This document shows positions 1 to 10,646 of a stretch of 64,000 nucleotides of DNA, piece after piece. Within the stretch, counting starts at the first letter, position 1. Every line of letters starts with the position of its first letter. This DNA is from Linanthus parryae. Lineage: Eukaryota > Streptophyta > Magnoliopsida > Ericales > Polemoniaceae. The translations under genes and the position numbers were made by a program. The stretch is from assembly GCA_023055425.1 (NCBI GenBank), contig JALGPY010000001.1, positions 33,717,001 through 33,781,000 on the forward strand, written 5' to 3'. Under the pieces are notes generated by a model. That model saw nothing but the letters and a program-made list of their open reading frames with translations, was not told the origin of the DNA and did not search any database.

Positions 1-793
1 CGACGGTGTGTTGACGGTGCTCTGCTTTTGCGTGGATTTAGATATTGTTTTCTCCTTCTTCTTCCGTATTTCAGGTCCTTACAGAGAGAGGGAGTGAGAG
101 AGAAAATAGACAAGTGATGAGGAAAGGAGGTGGTGGTGTCTCGGGTGGGTTTACCCGATGGTGGTAGCAGTGGTGGTGGTCGTCCCTTCAAGTTGCTGCT
201 ACTGTGGCTCACAGTGAGCAGAGAGAGAAAGAGAAAGAAAAGGGGGAACAGAGAGTTGAGAGGTGGAGGTGGAAGGTTTCGTCGGCGACTTCTCCGGAAA
301 TGAAAAAGATGACGATGATGATGATGGAGACGGTGGTGATGAAGGCAGTGGTGGTGATTGGGGTGCTCTTGGTTCTGCTGTGTTTCGCCGAAGATAAGAA
401 ATGTAAGCTTTATCGAGAAGTTGGTCCGGTAAAGGAGGCGGTGGTGCGGTGGTTTTGTTGGTAAATATCTTCTCCCGTGGAGAAGATGAATTTTAAGAGT
501 AGAAGATGAAAAAAAATCATATTTTAGTATTATTATTAATAATTATGCTAATGAAATGTTAGTGTGTGGAAATGGCACGAATCTACGCGATGGTTTCACA
601 CGTATTAACGACTAAGGTAATGAAATCACTCACGTATTTATTTACGAACACAAATTTAATAATTCCTAAATCTTTACGCGAATTTGTTTTACTATAAAAT
701 GTAATAATTTACACAACTTTATTTTTACGACCAAATTTTAATCTAACTTTTCAAGTTACTGTTCTACCCTTATGTGTTATACGGGGTATTACA
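1..793 (+). mobile_element. 3' part of a Tekay-like (chromovirus) LTR, cut by the window edge
   Basis: The segment ends in ACGGGGTATTACA at 781-793, the same terminus as the complete solo LTR at 39764-42741 (CGGGGTATTACA). It has the same order: a GA- and GGTGGT-rich half, then an AT-rich tail. Immediately after 793 the reading frame of a SIRE accessory ORF begins in mid-protein, so this LTR was inserted into that ORF. The left end and TSD are outside the window. The open frame at 204-464 is low-complexity LTR sequence, not a gene. The Tekay assignment rests on terminus and layout only, as no internal domain is visible. Confidence 0.65.
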
Positions 794-1502
794 CCTTTTG
801 ACAGGGAAGAGACAATTACTACTGGTTTTGGAATGAAAGATGAAAAGTTCTTTCAAAGGATTGAAATTGTGAAAGCCAGTGGGGGAGAATGGAAGTTCTA
901 CTCTGAATTGTGATGAGTTGAAAGCTAAAAAGTTTTTGAAGCCAAAATCCTTAACCTCTCCAGTAGCCCTACCTTCTATCACTCAAGACCAATGTCAAGT
1001 TCTTTAGAAGCTGGACTTCATAGAAAATGAGCTAGACGAGCGCAAGAAGGGTCAGTATCAGCTGGTGCTGAGTCCAAACAAATGAAGTACATGATTGAGA
1101 GTGTGTTTAAGAGTATCAACTTGGTTCATGGGGAAGAAGTGGATACACCAGTTTAGAAGGTTCAAGGAATTTAGGATCTACCAGAGACTTATTTGATGAA
1201 CACAGTTCTGGGGATAAGGCTGTTGGGGGCTAGGAAGCTGAGACAAAGACTGCTGAGGATCAGGAAGGTGGTGAGGGGATAGTGTTGACTCTGGATTGCT
1301 TCTCAAAGACTTAAAGCTAAAGGAATATAAAGGAAATGTTCCTGAGATTGTCAAATTAGCTGTCCTATTTGAGGATGAAGAAGCTGATGTAGAAGTTGAA
1401 CACGAAGTGGCTGCACATGAAGAGAAAGAGGATGAAGAGGAAGAAGGAAGTGATCAAAATGTTGATGCAGAAGACAAGACATATGCAGACCCAAAGCCTT
1501 GA
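794..1502 (+). pseudogene. C-terminal remnant of the SIRE Copia accessory (post-pol) ORF
   Basis: Translated in shifting frames, this matches the accessory ORF of the minus-strand SIRE element (45540-44733). A segment with EETITTGFG corresponds to EESVTSGFG there, YMIESVFK near 1085-1110 corresponds to YMVESIFK, and a very acidic tail (EDEEEEG, stop near 1500) corresponds to the EDNEKEEGDQ tail. Several stops and frameshifts break it, so it cannot make protein. The N-terminal half and all of pol are missing because the Tekay-like LTR interrupts at 793. In SIRE elements this ORF lies between pol and the 3' LTR. Its function is unknown; it has been called envelope-like, but nothing here supports an envelope role. 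Confidence 0.75.
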
Positions 1503-1866
1503 ATTCAGCTTTCTCTTTCTTCGTTTTCAAAGCCTTGAACTCTCTATCTCTTTTCTTTCACAAATTATATTTCTTTAAAACCTTTTTTAAATAAGGCTTG
1601 ATTCAACATTTTCTCACATTTGTTTATGAAAGTAAAAAATGGGAAGAAATTTAGGAGAAGTTTAGGGGAATTTTGCTGCAGGATAATCTGGTTTTGGATG
1701 TTTGGAGGCAGTGGTTCAACTTAGTTTGATTTTATTTGCTTATTTTGATTTTGATTCTACTTATAACTTCTTAGTTATGATCTTATATGACTGTTTCTTC
1801 TATGCTCTGATGTCTATATTTTTTTAGAAATACAGTTCTAACATATTAGTGGTTTTGTCTTTCATC
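1503..1866 (+). other. SIRE 3' untranslated spacer
   Basis: No gene is seen. This AT-rich spacer separates the accessory ORF from the polypurine tract. It begins with two copies of the CAAAGCCTTGAA variant of the family palindrome, near 1492-1503 and 1529-1545. Confidence 0.6.
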
Positions 1867-1877
1867 AAGGGGGAGAT
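1867..1877 (+). promoter_or_regulatory. Polypurine tract of SIRE element 1
   Basis: AAGGGGGAGAT lies immediately before the LTR start TGTAAGC. It would prime plus-strand DNA synthesis. The same tract, in reverse complement, borders the 3' LTR of the minus-strand SIRE element at 44422-44432. Confidence 0.8.
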
Positions 1878-3099
1878 TGTAAGCTCACAGTTTGTTTCAA
1901 AGCCTTGAAACTACATAGTTTCAAAGCCTTGAAAATGCACAGCATTTCTTAGCATGAAATTAGGGGGATTTTCTCGTCCTAATCAATATCTAATCCCTTT
2001 TACTTGATTATGCTTTAATAGTTGATGAAAGACAAGCTAATTATATGTTATATCATGCCTTAATCTCATTGTTTGCCTAAGTGTTTGCAGGGATTTTTAG
2101 CTAACCATTTACTGCAGAAAGTTTCATTATTTATAGGTTTGCAGAGAAGGAAATTCAAGTCTGCAATTGATCCTACTGATATGGAACCTTGTATGAACTT
2201 GTCTTAAGCCTGCTGATGGAAGATCAAATCAAAATCAATGAGGAAATCAAGCAGCTAGCCGTTGGAGTAAGCTGTTGAGAGTCACAGATCTTCAGATGAT
2301 TTTTATGGATTTTAGTTGCAGAGATCCTAGATACTCTGCAATTCAAATTGAAAAAATAGAGAACTGATTGTGAAAAATTCAAAAGCACGGAGCATTTCAC
2401 ATGCATTAAAACACTCTCACGGATTGCCAAGAATTAAAGGAGATCAAACACCCTCTCAATCGATTCTAGTTTCTGAGAAGAAGACTTCAAGCCTCACTAC
2501 TTAATTGTTCATACACTGTTCTTCTTGTGAACTTTATTTTTATATATTTTCTGTTATATTTCTTAATAATTTGTTCTCGTGAGTTGTTCAAGAGGAACAA
2601 CAGAGAATTCTTATTGTATTAGTTAGCTAGAGCAGGTCCTAGATATGTTTGGAAGAACCACAAGCTGAAAAAGAGTAAGGCTTTTCTCTGGGCTTGATAA
2701 TGATATCTAGGGCTTAGATTTTGATAAATAAGAAGTTTGTTGAAATCCCAGAGGGATTAGATCCCTCAGGCGGAGAGTAGGTCACTTGGGACCGAGCTTC
2801 GTAACAAATCACGGTGTTCATCATTTTACATTTCAGTTATGCACTTTTATAACTGCTTCAAATCGGGTTTCAGTTCAACGCTTTGAAAGGCTTTTCAAAA
2901 CCTTGAAAACTATCAGAAAAAACAGTATATTTGGTTGCATTTCAGAGCCTTCAATATGTGTTTAAAGCTTTGAAATACTTCAAGTTCTCATCTTTTTGTT
3001 TAAAATTTACTTGTTTGGCAAAAATTGTCATACTCTATTCAACCCCCTCCCCCTATAGAGTATTTGATCATGTATTTTTTACCGGCATTACTGTCTTCA
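1878..3099 (+). repeat. SIRE Copia 3' LTR (element 1)
   Basis: It begins TGTAAGCTCACAG after the polypurine tract and ends near TCTTCA at 3099. It shares landmarks with the other SIRE LTRs in the window: palindrome-rich ends (TTTCAAAGCCTTGAAA near 1895-1935 and 2870-2960), a GATGAAAGACAA segment, a region ending TAGATCCCTCAGG, and the hairpin ATACTCTA...TAGAGTAT at 3030-3063 enclosing a C-rich tract. The last 30 bases are diverged, so the 3' end is accurate to a few bases. The LTR sits in a LINE fragment that resumes at 3100. The matching 5' LTR is not in the window. Confidence 0.8.
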
Positions 3100-3895
3100 G
3101 GGAAGATGAGATTTTTTGAGATTTTTAATTTCCACAACCTCCGAAGCCATCGTCGATTGACATGGTCGTTAGAGGATGGGGGATCACCTTTAGAGCGAAC
3201 CAATTGTTCTCAGCCCATTATTCGAATGATGCCAAAAAACTTCATATGGGTCACTCGTGGCTGAAAGAGGGAAACTGCGGATTACCTCAATATCAATCGG
3301 TAAAAGAAGTTGGGCTAGCCTGTACTCGTCCCACCTCCTAGTGTTCGGGTTAATAAGAAAGATGACCCTGGTGTCTTCATGACCTGTTGGGCTGCATGTG
3401 TTAACTCGATGTGAGCTGCTGAGAGGAAGCCTGTTGTCTCTGAAGATCTGATGCTTTCACCCGTTCCAACCTTCCTGTATAAACCCGATTTGATTAAGTC
3501 TCGCCCCACAAGAATGCTTCTGAACGCATATGAGATTTGAATATGAGGACTGATTACTGCATCCATAATAGAGGATTTTATGCAGTATTTGGCCTTAAAA
3601 ACGGGACTAACAAGGCTATCCGGACTGTCAATGAATCTCCATATATGCTTCGCCAATAGCGCAATATTGAAGTCGTGAAAGTCTTTGAAACCCACTCCCC
3701 CATCAGCTATTGACATCTTCAACAAAGGTCCCACGAAACCTAGTGCATTCTTCTTTAGTCTTCATTTTCTCCTCACCAAAAACGTCTGACTAATTCCATT
3801 ACTTGACATACCCTCATAGCCCATAGGCAAGAGAAAGTAACCCATAGCATAATTGGGAAGGGCTGAATGACCGCTTTACCAAATTTTAAAACATG
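3100..3895 (-). pseudogene. L1-type LINE ORF2 fragment (RT C-terminus and zf-RVT region)
   Basis: Read on the minus strand from about 3895: a degenerate stretch like plant LINE FGKAVIQ-PIP, then GGVGFKDFHDFNIALLAKH, then FKAKYC, SYAFRSILVGRDLIKSGL and VGTGESI. These are hallmark segments just downstream of the reverse transcriptase in plant L1 elements. Further on a W-RLWKLKI-like stretch reaches the SIRE LTR border at 3100. The longest open piece is 3734-3315. Frameshifts and stops are present, and the endonuclease and RT core are absent, so this is a dead fragment. The SIRE LTR inserted into it. Confidence 0.8.
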
Positions 3896-4189
3896 TAAAT
3901 TATACCATTGTCACCGCCTAGATGGTCTAAGCTTGGAAATGAACTTAAGTTCATATTCCATTTAACTTTGTTCGTTTATGCCCAGCCTAATCAATATCTG
4001 AAATGTTTATACTTTATTCCCTCAAGTGGAACTACTTAATTTTGTGCTTTGTTAAATTATGTTAAACTACTACGCCGACATGCCATATGATGAGGGATGG
4101 CCCACCCAGTGGCAATATATTGTTGGATGCCTTGATGATCTTAAGAATTAGCCCTTGCTGACAGCCAATACTCTACCGACATATCTATA
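3896..4189. other. Unassigned intergenic sequence
   Basis: AT-rich sequence between the LINE fragment and the duplicated gene segment. I see no ORF, RNA gene or element termini in it. Confidence 0.4.
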
Positions 4190-4578
4190 TACACACGCAC
4201 ATTGAAAAAGAAGAGGTGTTACTTCACGAGAAAACCTTAGTTATTCAAATAGACCATCGTCAACATGACACGTAATACTGTTATTTGTTGGATGATACAC
4301 ATATGTTCACTATAATTCTTCATTATTCATGAGGTTATAGGAAAAAGTATTTGACCATTTTCTCTTTCCTAGTAACCATCTTTCTTTTAATATGTCAAAA
4401 CATGATTGATATACGCTGTCATTTGTTCTAAGAGCACTTAAGAATTAAAAAAAAAAAAGAGCACTTAAGAATTACGGACGTTCTATTGCTTTCAACCGAC
4501 ATGTCTCCAACTATATTCCCTTCCCTACCCGTGTCCTTTATCACTGTCACAGTCGTTGTAATATGACTAATCTGCTCT

Positions 4579-4585
4579 TATAAAA
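4579..4585 (+). promoter_or_regulatory. TATA box of small gene, copy 1
   Basis: TATAAAA in CTCTTATAAAACCCTA, about 124 bases before the ATG at 4709. The same 16-base context occurs in copy 2 at 29957-29972. Upstream, TGTCACTGTCACAGTCGTTG is also shared by both copies, suggesting a retained core promoter. Confidence 0.7.
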
Positions 4586-4708
4586 CCCTATTAATGGAGT
4601 AGTTGTAGAGAAGGAAAAGCATTATCCATCCCCTGTTTCAGCGATCAGCCACCAAAAAAAGAGCAAGTAAAAGAGAAGTCTCATCTCCTCCCTCAGTTTC
4701 TTCAAGTC

Positions 4709-4930
4709 ATGGTCTTCCCGGCGTGCATCGAGTGCTGCAGCCACCGGAACCCTTGCCGGTGCAGGGTGGTGGGACCCATGCTCGGTTTCTTCGCGTTCGC
4801 CTTAGCCGCGGTGGTGGAGTGGCCGGTGGGCGCTGTGGTGTTTCTCTTCCGCCACAGCAAAGGCCGCCGCATCATGGCCCATCCGTCCCACGTCGTTTAT
4901 CCTGCGGTGTCCGGTGCGCTTCCTATTTAA
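4709..4930 (+). CDS. Conserved small plant protein, 73 aa, Cys-rich N-terminus and one membrane segment (copy 1)
   Basis: Function is not known to me and no gene name is offered. The protein starts with a cysteine-rich cap (residues 5-18, pattern C-x2-C-C-x5-C-x-C), followed by a hydrophobic stretch at about 22-48 (GPMLGFFAFALAAVVEWPVG and on), long enough for one membrane pass. It ends in a basic RHSKGRR patch and a short tail. The ATG follows a TATA box and a plausible leader, the sequence is GC-rich unlike its surroundings, and AATAAA lies 185 bases after the stop. Copy 2 differs at only three residues (R13K, F47Y, S67A) while the flanking DNA has diverged more. That suggests selection on the protein, so both are likely real genes. 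A single exon is enough for the whole frame. Zinc or metal binding by the cysteines is only a guess. Confidence 0.8.
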   Translation: MVFPACIECCSHRNPCRCRVVGPMLGFFAFALAAVVEWPVGAVVFLFRHSKGRRIMAHPSHVVYPAVSGALPI

Positions 4931-5114
4931 GGGTACTGATGAATTTAACTCCAACATTTGTTTTTTTTAATGTTCTTCTTTTCGTTTTTTCTTTTGTGTG
5001 CTTGAAGAATAGAGGTAGTTTTGGTCTGATGATATGAGATGGAACAGAAGCTTCTGTTTGAAAATGTTGTTGTAATTTGTTTGTTTTGATGTTACCAATG
5101 TAAATGGAGGAGTG

Positions 5115-5120
5115 AATAAA
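5115..5120 (+). terminator. Polyadenylation signal, copy 1
   Basis: AATAAA in GGAGGAGTGAATAAAA, conserved at the equivalent place in copy 2 (30437-30442). It follows a T- and G-rich 3' untranslated region. Confidence 0.6.
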
Positions 5121-5391
5121 ACTGCAAAAATTGTCCAAGATTGTTTTGTTTTGTAGTATTATCCAAGATCACCTAAAACTCTGGTAGGCGATTTGGCCCT
5201 GTCTTCATCCTCACTCTGGCGCTTGTAGCATAAACTCGTTGAATATTCACCTTTCACTTTTCTGAAATAGACTTTTACCGACATTTCTTAGTTTAAACTC
5301 ACTGGAGTTAAATTTAAACTAAAATAGTAATAAGTTACGGAATTTAACTTAAAATAGTCCAACAAGCCCATTGCAGTGGCTCCAGGAATTT
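5121..5391. other. Intergenic part of duplication copy 1
   Basis: No gene. It is related to 30460-30640 and, in its second half, to 31370-31490 plus 31901-31980 of copy 2. Confidence 0.6.
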
Positions 5392-5399
5392 CCACTAGT

Positions 5400-5581
5400 C
5401 AAAGGCGGATCCAAGAATTCGCTGTTGTGGAGGCTTAAATGAAAATTTAAACAAAATATATAAAAGTTGCAATTTTTCTAAAGTTGAGTGAGGGTTGTAG
5501 TTTTTCTCACTCAAACATATCGATTTTGGAAAATTGAGTGGGGGCCATAGCCCCCACAATCTATATGGTGATCCGCCCCTG
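5400..5581. mobile_element. 182-bp hAT-type MITE
   Basis: Flanked by an exact 8-bp TSD, CCACTAGT (5392-5399 and 5582-5589). Terminal inverted repeats are CAAAGGCGGATCC on the left and, in reverse complement, CAGGGGCGGATCACC on the right, close to the common plant hAT MITE terminus. Copy 2 of the segmental duplication has a single CCACTAGT near 32009 with no insert, which is the empty site. It has no coding capacity. Confidence 0.92.
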
Positions 5582-5707
5582 CCACTAGTATGCGAGACAA
5601 AATAGTATCTCAGTGTAGGTTCAGTTTTCTTGTTTACACTCATTGCGAGTTGAATTTTCAAGCCATAATTATGGGGCTTCTTGTCCTGTATATAAACTTT
5701 GTAGTTA

Positions 5708-6834
5708 GGGTAAAAGACACTGACTATTCCTGATTTTAGGATTAAATTCAACTCGCTACCCTGTGTTTTGGAAAAAAAGACATTTCGCATCCAAATAAAA
5801 AAATATTATGTGGACAGTTAGCACCCCTTCTGTTAGGTCTTGTTAAAAGGTGAATGATAGAATTTTCTCAGACCATATTACCCTTTTTTTTTTCTTCTTT
5901 GCTCATGTGTATCTTCAAGAATAACAAGAACACCAACACCAAAAAAAAAGATCAAACACCAAGTTCTTAGTGTTCTTGAGAACCACCTCCACTACCACCA
6001 ACACCACCACCAACACCAAATGCCCACACCACCACCACCAAACAATCGCCAATGTTCAAATTGAGGATTGAATCAGAAACTTCCATTTCAAAGAACAATT
6101 GCCAGTGTTCAAATCAAGTGTGCAATGCAATTAAGCAAGAAATACACAATATAAATCATTCATGTTAGCAATAATATGAAGATGAAAACCCATTTTTCAT
6201 CTTCATCTTCTATCCCATCGTTGCCACCATCAAATCAAACAGCATTGCAGATTCACCATCGCTTCCACCAACAAATCAACGAACTCAATCCCTGCCTTCG
6301 CCACCTCCACCATAGTCTCCAACCACTGCCTTCGCTAGAACCAACCTCCATTGAATCCGACCACAAGCTCTCTCCGACCACCATCACCTCCATCTCCATC
6401 CAATCGACTCATTCTTCTCTCTCGATTTAACCCCCTAACCAACTCCAACGTCCTTCTCCTTCGTTGACCAGAACTCACCAAACCAGAAACCACCTTTCTT
6501 CTCCAACGAAACACCTAGCTTTCTTCTCCGACAGAAACACCCACCAAATCACCAATCGACCACCAATTTTACTCTCCCTCTCTTATTTTGTCGGCCTTCA
6601 ACACCGGCGACATGCCTCCCTGCATCCGCCGCCTCCACCTAGGTCACCCCCAACGTAAACGACGAACCCACTCAACCCTCTGACCTTCAAATCAAACCTC
6701 GACCCAATCGAATCGACCGGCGTCGACCCACTGGAACCGAACGATGACGACCCACTGGGAGGAGAGGCGGGTTCATGGTGATTGACATAGGGAGAGGTGG
6801 GTTCGTGGGGAGGCTGCTAGGGTTCGATGATGTG

Positions 6835-6928
<94 letters not shown>

Positions 6929-7327
6929 GGAGGCTGCTAGTTTATCCAATTTTTAAAGTTTAATTTGAGATTGATGTGCTGTCTTTCTGTGAAGAAACCA
7001 CTGAATTGGTCTCTGCCTCTGTTTCTCTCCCGGGGGTTTGATCTGGGTATCGAAGGAGGAAGATGAGAGTGAAGAAGAGGGAGACGGCTGTGAGAGATAG
7101 AGTGGAAGAGAGAGGGGGGATTAGGGTGAGAAATGAAGGAGAGATGGGGGGTTAGGGTAATATATATGGGGTAATTATAAAATTTTAGGGGTAAAATGGT
7201 CTTTTACTCGTGCTGTTAGTCAACTGTTAGTCTCTATCCAAAAAAAGGTGTGGAATGAACTTTTCCAAAGCACAGGGTAGCGGGTGGATTTAATCATAAA
7301 GTTAGGAGTGGTCAGTGTCTTTTACCT
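5708..7327. mobile_element. Non-autonomous Mutator-like element (MULE) with long TIRs, 1.6 kb
   Basis: Flanked by the 9-bp TSD TTGTAGTTA (5699-5707 and 7328-7336); copy 2 has the empty site near 32130. Both ends read (A/G)GGTAAAAGACACTGAC inwards, and the similarity continues for roughly 90 bases (left GATTTTAGGATTAAATTCAA against right-end complement ACTTTATGATTAAATCCAC). The interior holds CACC- and CTCC-rich low-complexity DNA, a GATA microsatellite and GA-rich DNA. No transposase is visible. Open frames at 6176-6430 and 6464-6658 are low-complexity and not supported as genes. The termini are related to those of the element at 23917-25219. Confidence 0.88.
6835..6928 (+). repeat. GATA tetranucleotide microsatellite
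   Basis: About 23 uninterrupted units of GATA inside the Mutator-like element, just before a second copy of the phrase GAGGCTGCTAG. Confidence 0.95.
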
Positions 7328-7439
7328 TTGTAGTTATTGTCATGATGATTCAAGTTCGACTGATAATATTTTTATATTTAAAATTATATGAAGCATATGA
7401 TTTATATACGTTCTCTCCTTAGTTTCTCAAATATTTTTC

Positions 7440-8199
7440 TATAAATGATGTCGTTTTTATGCTTCTACTCTCCTCTTGGTGACTTAGTTATCATCCACTT
7501 CTTCAATGGCACTAGGGTCATACGAGAGGTCATATTAGCTCATAACGTAGCTTCCGAGACCAAGGGCCTTTTTATCAGTTTCAAACTTAAAACGTTAAAA
7601 CAAGAAAATTGAAAATAACGAAAATATGAGCACTATTAGTAGTGCTCCCAACAATGTCCGGGCATAATAGGTAGTGTTGCAAGGTTAACTAGGGGATTAC
7701 CAACTATGAAAAGGGCATCATATCGCTTCCTTCCCGTTTTCTACAAGTGCATCATCGTCATTTCCTTCCCTTGGGATGTGGGTGATCTCACAGTTTCATC
7801 TTTGAATTAGATTTCTGGTTTCCTCCACCAGGGATCTGTACTAGAAGTTGGGTGGTAGCTCACTGTGATGTGGTTGATTGCCTCTTGTGAATCAGACTCA
7901 ACGAGGACCTCTCTCCTACTGTCCTCAAAGGTGATGATCATTCCTCTGTGAATAGCCCAAAATTCAGCCCCAAGGACAGCGTTTTGGCCAAGTTGTCCCA
8001 TGCAGTCACTCAACCATAGCCTGCTAGTTCAAAGTTTTAACCTTTGCTTACATCAGTATTGAGCTTCAGTCTACCTGTAAAATGTAAGGACAGGAAAGAT
8101 TTGTAAATAAAGGATGTATTAGAAAAAATACCAGCGATTGAAGAGTTAATCATCTCATAGCAGTATTTATATGCCATGTTCCAGCTCTTTTGGAAATAT
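7440..8199 (-). pseudogene. LINE RNase H domain relic (copy 1)
   Basis: On the minus strand, GRLKLNTDVSKG near 8075-8040 resembles the start of plant LINE or RVT_3 RNase H domains (LKLNTDGA). LGAEFWAIHRGM and VLVESDSQEAINHI (between 7970 and 7870) follow, matching the E and D catalytic segments (E in AEFWA, D in ESDS). A frame break separates the pieces, so the gene is dead. The same relic is in copy 2 at 32390-32665, so it predates the duplication. It is truncated on its 5' side at 8200 by LTR sequence. Confidence 0.75.
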
Positions 8200-8536
8200 T
8201 GTAACACCATGTCGAACCACAAGTTTGGAAAATGCTCTCAGCCATAGGATCTCGGCACATGGTTAACGCGACAAATCGATAACCAAAAATAGATTATATT
8301 AAAACCAGACTACTGCTACAAAGCTTTCAATCAAAATAATTTACAAATGAAGTAGTGATGATAGACTAGGTGATCAAAATTGTGTTAGGCATCTTCGGGT
8401 CGGTTCGCATTCTCACCCCTAGCTAGCATAGCATATCTGTGGTTGTTTGGAAACAGGACACAAATATTGTTGTATGAAAAAGAACGATGATCCTGCGATC
8501 GAGAAAGTGGGCATATCTTCATCAATAGGAGTTTGA

Positions 8537-8696
8537 AAATACAATCAATCTAAATTGGGTAAATACATACTGGAACAAGTAAATTAATGATTGGACGCCA
8601 AAATTATAAGTTGAAATAAAACGGAAGATTTAAAATAGTAACAAGTAATCAAGAGGATTTTTAAAATACAATCAATCTAAAGTGGGTAAATACATA
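8537..8696 (+). repeat. 126-bp tandem duplication holding the LINE target site
   Basis: AAAATACAATCAATCTAAA begins at 8537 and again at 8663. The second unit is split by the LINE and resumes at 22242 (ATTGGACACCAAAATTATAA near 22263 equals ATTGGACGCCAAAATTATAA near 8592). The duplication therefore predates the LINE insertion. Confidence 0.85.
8684..8696. repeat. LINE target-site duplication, 3' side
   Basis: GGGTAAATACATA is identical to 22229-22241. It is followed directly by CTTTTTTT, the complement of the LINE poly(A) tail. Confidence 0.93.
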
Positions 8697-8931
8697 CTTT
8701 TTTTGCTAACACAAAGAACTTCATTAGATAAAGGAAGTACAATGATAGGATCAAAAACAGCGTACAAAGCAGCCCACAAAAACAAAGAAATATCCATCAA
8801 GGAACACCCAGCAAAGCTCTATCCCAAAGAGCAACCCAAGGAGACCCAGAAACCATGTTCAAGTACAAAAAAACAAGAGAGCTACAACCATAAGACATAA
8901 CCAGATATCATAACCAGAAACCATAACTAAG

Positions 8932-10646
8932 CTAGGAGAGATAAGTCCATAATGTAGGGGGAAATGGAATCCATAGAGATTGAGCTGGGAGGCAGAGGAG
9001 GAAGGCCAGAAACATCCGTCTGAACTGAGCTTGGAACATTTGAGGCTTCATAGCAACTTCTCTTGAAGCCGGAGGAGGCAAACCAAACACAGAGGCACTG
9101 CCCAGAGAGCTAGCAAGAGGAGGAATAGAAGCTAAAGGCTTGTCCTCAATCACAGGTTGGACACTGGAACAAGCAGAATACTGGGAACGAGCACTAATCC
9201 AGGATGGGGCACCACCAACAATTGCAACTTCAACCAGCTCTGACAAATCTGAGTAAGTGCATCAAATATTTCTGAGGTTAGAAGCATTATATATTTTAAT
9301 AAGAGAGCTAAGATCCTGAGCTTGGAGAAAAAGCCAATCCAAAGCAAATCTCTCTTTGTGAAAAATCACATAGAACCCACAAAATGGCAGGAAGCCATTG
9401 CCAATTTGGTCTAGCTTGTAAAATAATTTTAGTTCTCGACCAACTTTTAATGCAATAAAAAAATACTCGTAGATGAAGAGAAAGGGATCACAATATTAGC
9501 CTTATGCCATAAACCTTGAGCCCTTGAACAAAGCAAGAATAAGTTAGTAGAGGTTTCAGGGTAAAGCTTACAAAAGGGAAAAACTGGATTAATAGGATTG
9601 ACTTTAGAATGGAGATTCTCAAGAGTAGGGACGGAGTTAGTTAGAATGCACCAACGAAGACCTACAATATTATTTGGAAGACCATATTTCCAAAGCCTAT
9701 TCCACTTAAAATCATAACTGATTGACTTAAATTGCAGAGGAGAGGAAGAAAGGTTAGGAGAAGAGTTATTATAATTAAGGAGAGAGTAGGCTGAAGACAC
9801 AGAGAAGACTCCAGTAGGGGAGGCTTTCCAATAGGGAGTATCAGCTTGATTGAAATTTCCACAGTTTTGAGCTACAATTAAATTAGTAAGCCAGCTCGGA
9901 AACAGTTGATTGAGGGTTATTAGACACCATCTGCAACTTCCATCAACTGTGGAATACAGTAACTGGGAGACTGTCTTGAATCTGAGACTAGGATAAGTGA
10001 TTTTCATAACTTCTTCAATGGAGCCAGCAGGAACAGACTCAATCCATCCAGAAGATCTGATCATGATCCCTCGGCCATTACCAATTTTCCATCTAAGACC
10101 TTTATTAAGAGTATCCTTCCCTTTACATATGGTTTTCCAGGCAATAGAGGCAGAGGATCAAGTTTTAATTGTGGGAAAGGGATTTCTACTACACTATTTA
10201 GAAGTAAAATATTTTGAGACAAGAGAGGAGCTGGGAGAAAGCATTCTCCAACTATTTTTGGAAATTAAAGCATTGTTAAAGGCATAATATTTTTGAAACC
10301 TAAGCCTCCTCTATTTTTCTTGTTACAAAGAAAATTCCAGGAGAGCCAGTGAATCCCTTTCTTAACTGTATTACCAAACCAGAGAAACTTAGCCAACTTA
10401 GAAGAAATAAGGTTACATGACTTAGCTGGAAACACAATAATAGTCATAGGATAAACCAGCAAACTATTCTGAACAAGTTTAATAAGGACGCATCTTCCAA
10501 TAAAATTCAAAAGAATACCCTTCTGACTTGAACATTTTTGAGAGATTTTATTAATAGTATCATTGACAATATCAACATTATTTCCTTTAGGATTAAGGAT
10601 TACCCCTAAATATTTCCAAAGTTGATTTTTTCAGTGATATTGATAG
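8932..10646 (-). pseudogene. LINE ORF2, C-terminal part (after nested Copia)
   Basis: Minus-strand pieces of the post-RT region: IGRCVLIKLVQNSLLVYPM, then FLWFGNTVKKGIHWLSWNFL and GGLGFKNI (10510-10265), the usual block that follows the LINE palm domain. Next comes 10064-9447 with FPSWLTNLI, FSVSSAYSLL, WNRLWKYGLPNNI and LENLHSKV, the zf-RVT type segment in which a cysteine-containing motif (FPFCKLYPET) is kept only in part. A last open frame, 9246-8932, has no recognisable domain. Frames shift between pieces. It joins the N-terminal part at 17703. Confidence 0.8.

Larger units (their letters stand above)
4190..8199 (+). repeat. Segmental duplication, copy 1 (partner 26462-32665)
   Basis: Collinear with the partner at several anchors: CGTCAACATGA near 4257 and 26515; TATGTCAAAACATGATTGATA near 4391 and 29254; the gene and its promoter (4570-5160 and 29950-30480); ATCCAAGATCACCTAAAACTCTGG near 5161 and 30465; TAATAAGTTACG near 5328 and 31931; CCACTAGT near 5392 and 32009; and the LINE RNase H relic (7440-7960 and 32220-32665). 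Copy 1 contains later insertions at 5400-5581 and 5708-7327. The right edge is cut by Tekay-like LTR sequence at 8200. Confidence 0.85.
8200..8696. mobile_element. Tekay-like LTR sequence, left part
   Basis: It starts TGTAACACCATG at 8200, which looks like an LTR start, and interrupts the LINE RNase H relic. The layout (short GC-containing head, then AT-rich DNA) resembles the solo LTR at 39764. It continues at 22242 after the LINE insertion. There is no coding capacity. The outer boundary and family are less certain than for the other LTRs. Confidence 0.45.

Noticed and set aside
770..982. 70-codon minus-strand frame
   Set aside because: Antisense of the degenerate SIRE accessory ORF and crosses the LTR border at 793.
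4723..5037. 104-codon frame overlapping the small gene
   Set aside because: A different frame over the same GC-rich gene; not kept in copy 2 beyond 74 codons, while the 73-codon frame is conserved.
6176..6658. Two plus-strand frames of 84 and 64 codons
   Set aside because: CT- and CACC-rich interior of a non-autonomous MULE; low complexity, no homology recognised.
8682..8900. 72-codon plus-strand frame
   Set aside because: Spans the LINE TSD and runs antisense to the LINE 3' untranslated region.
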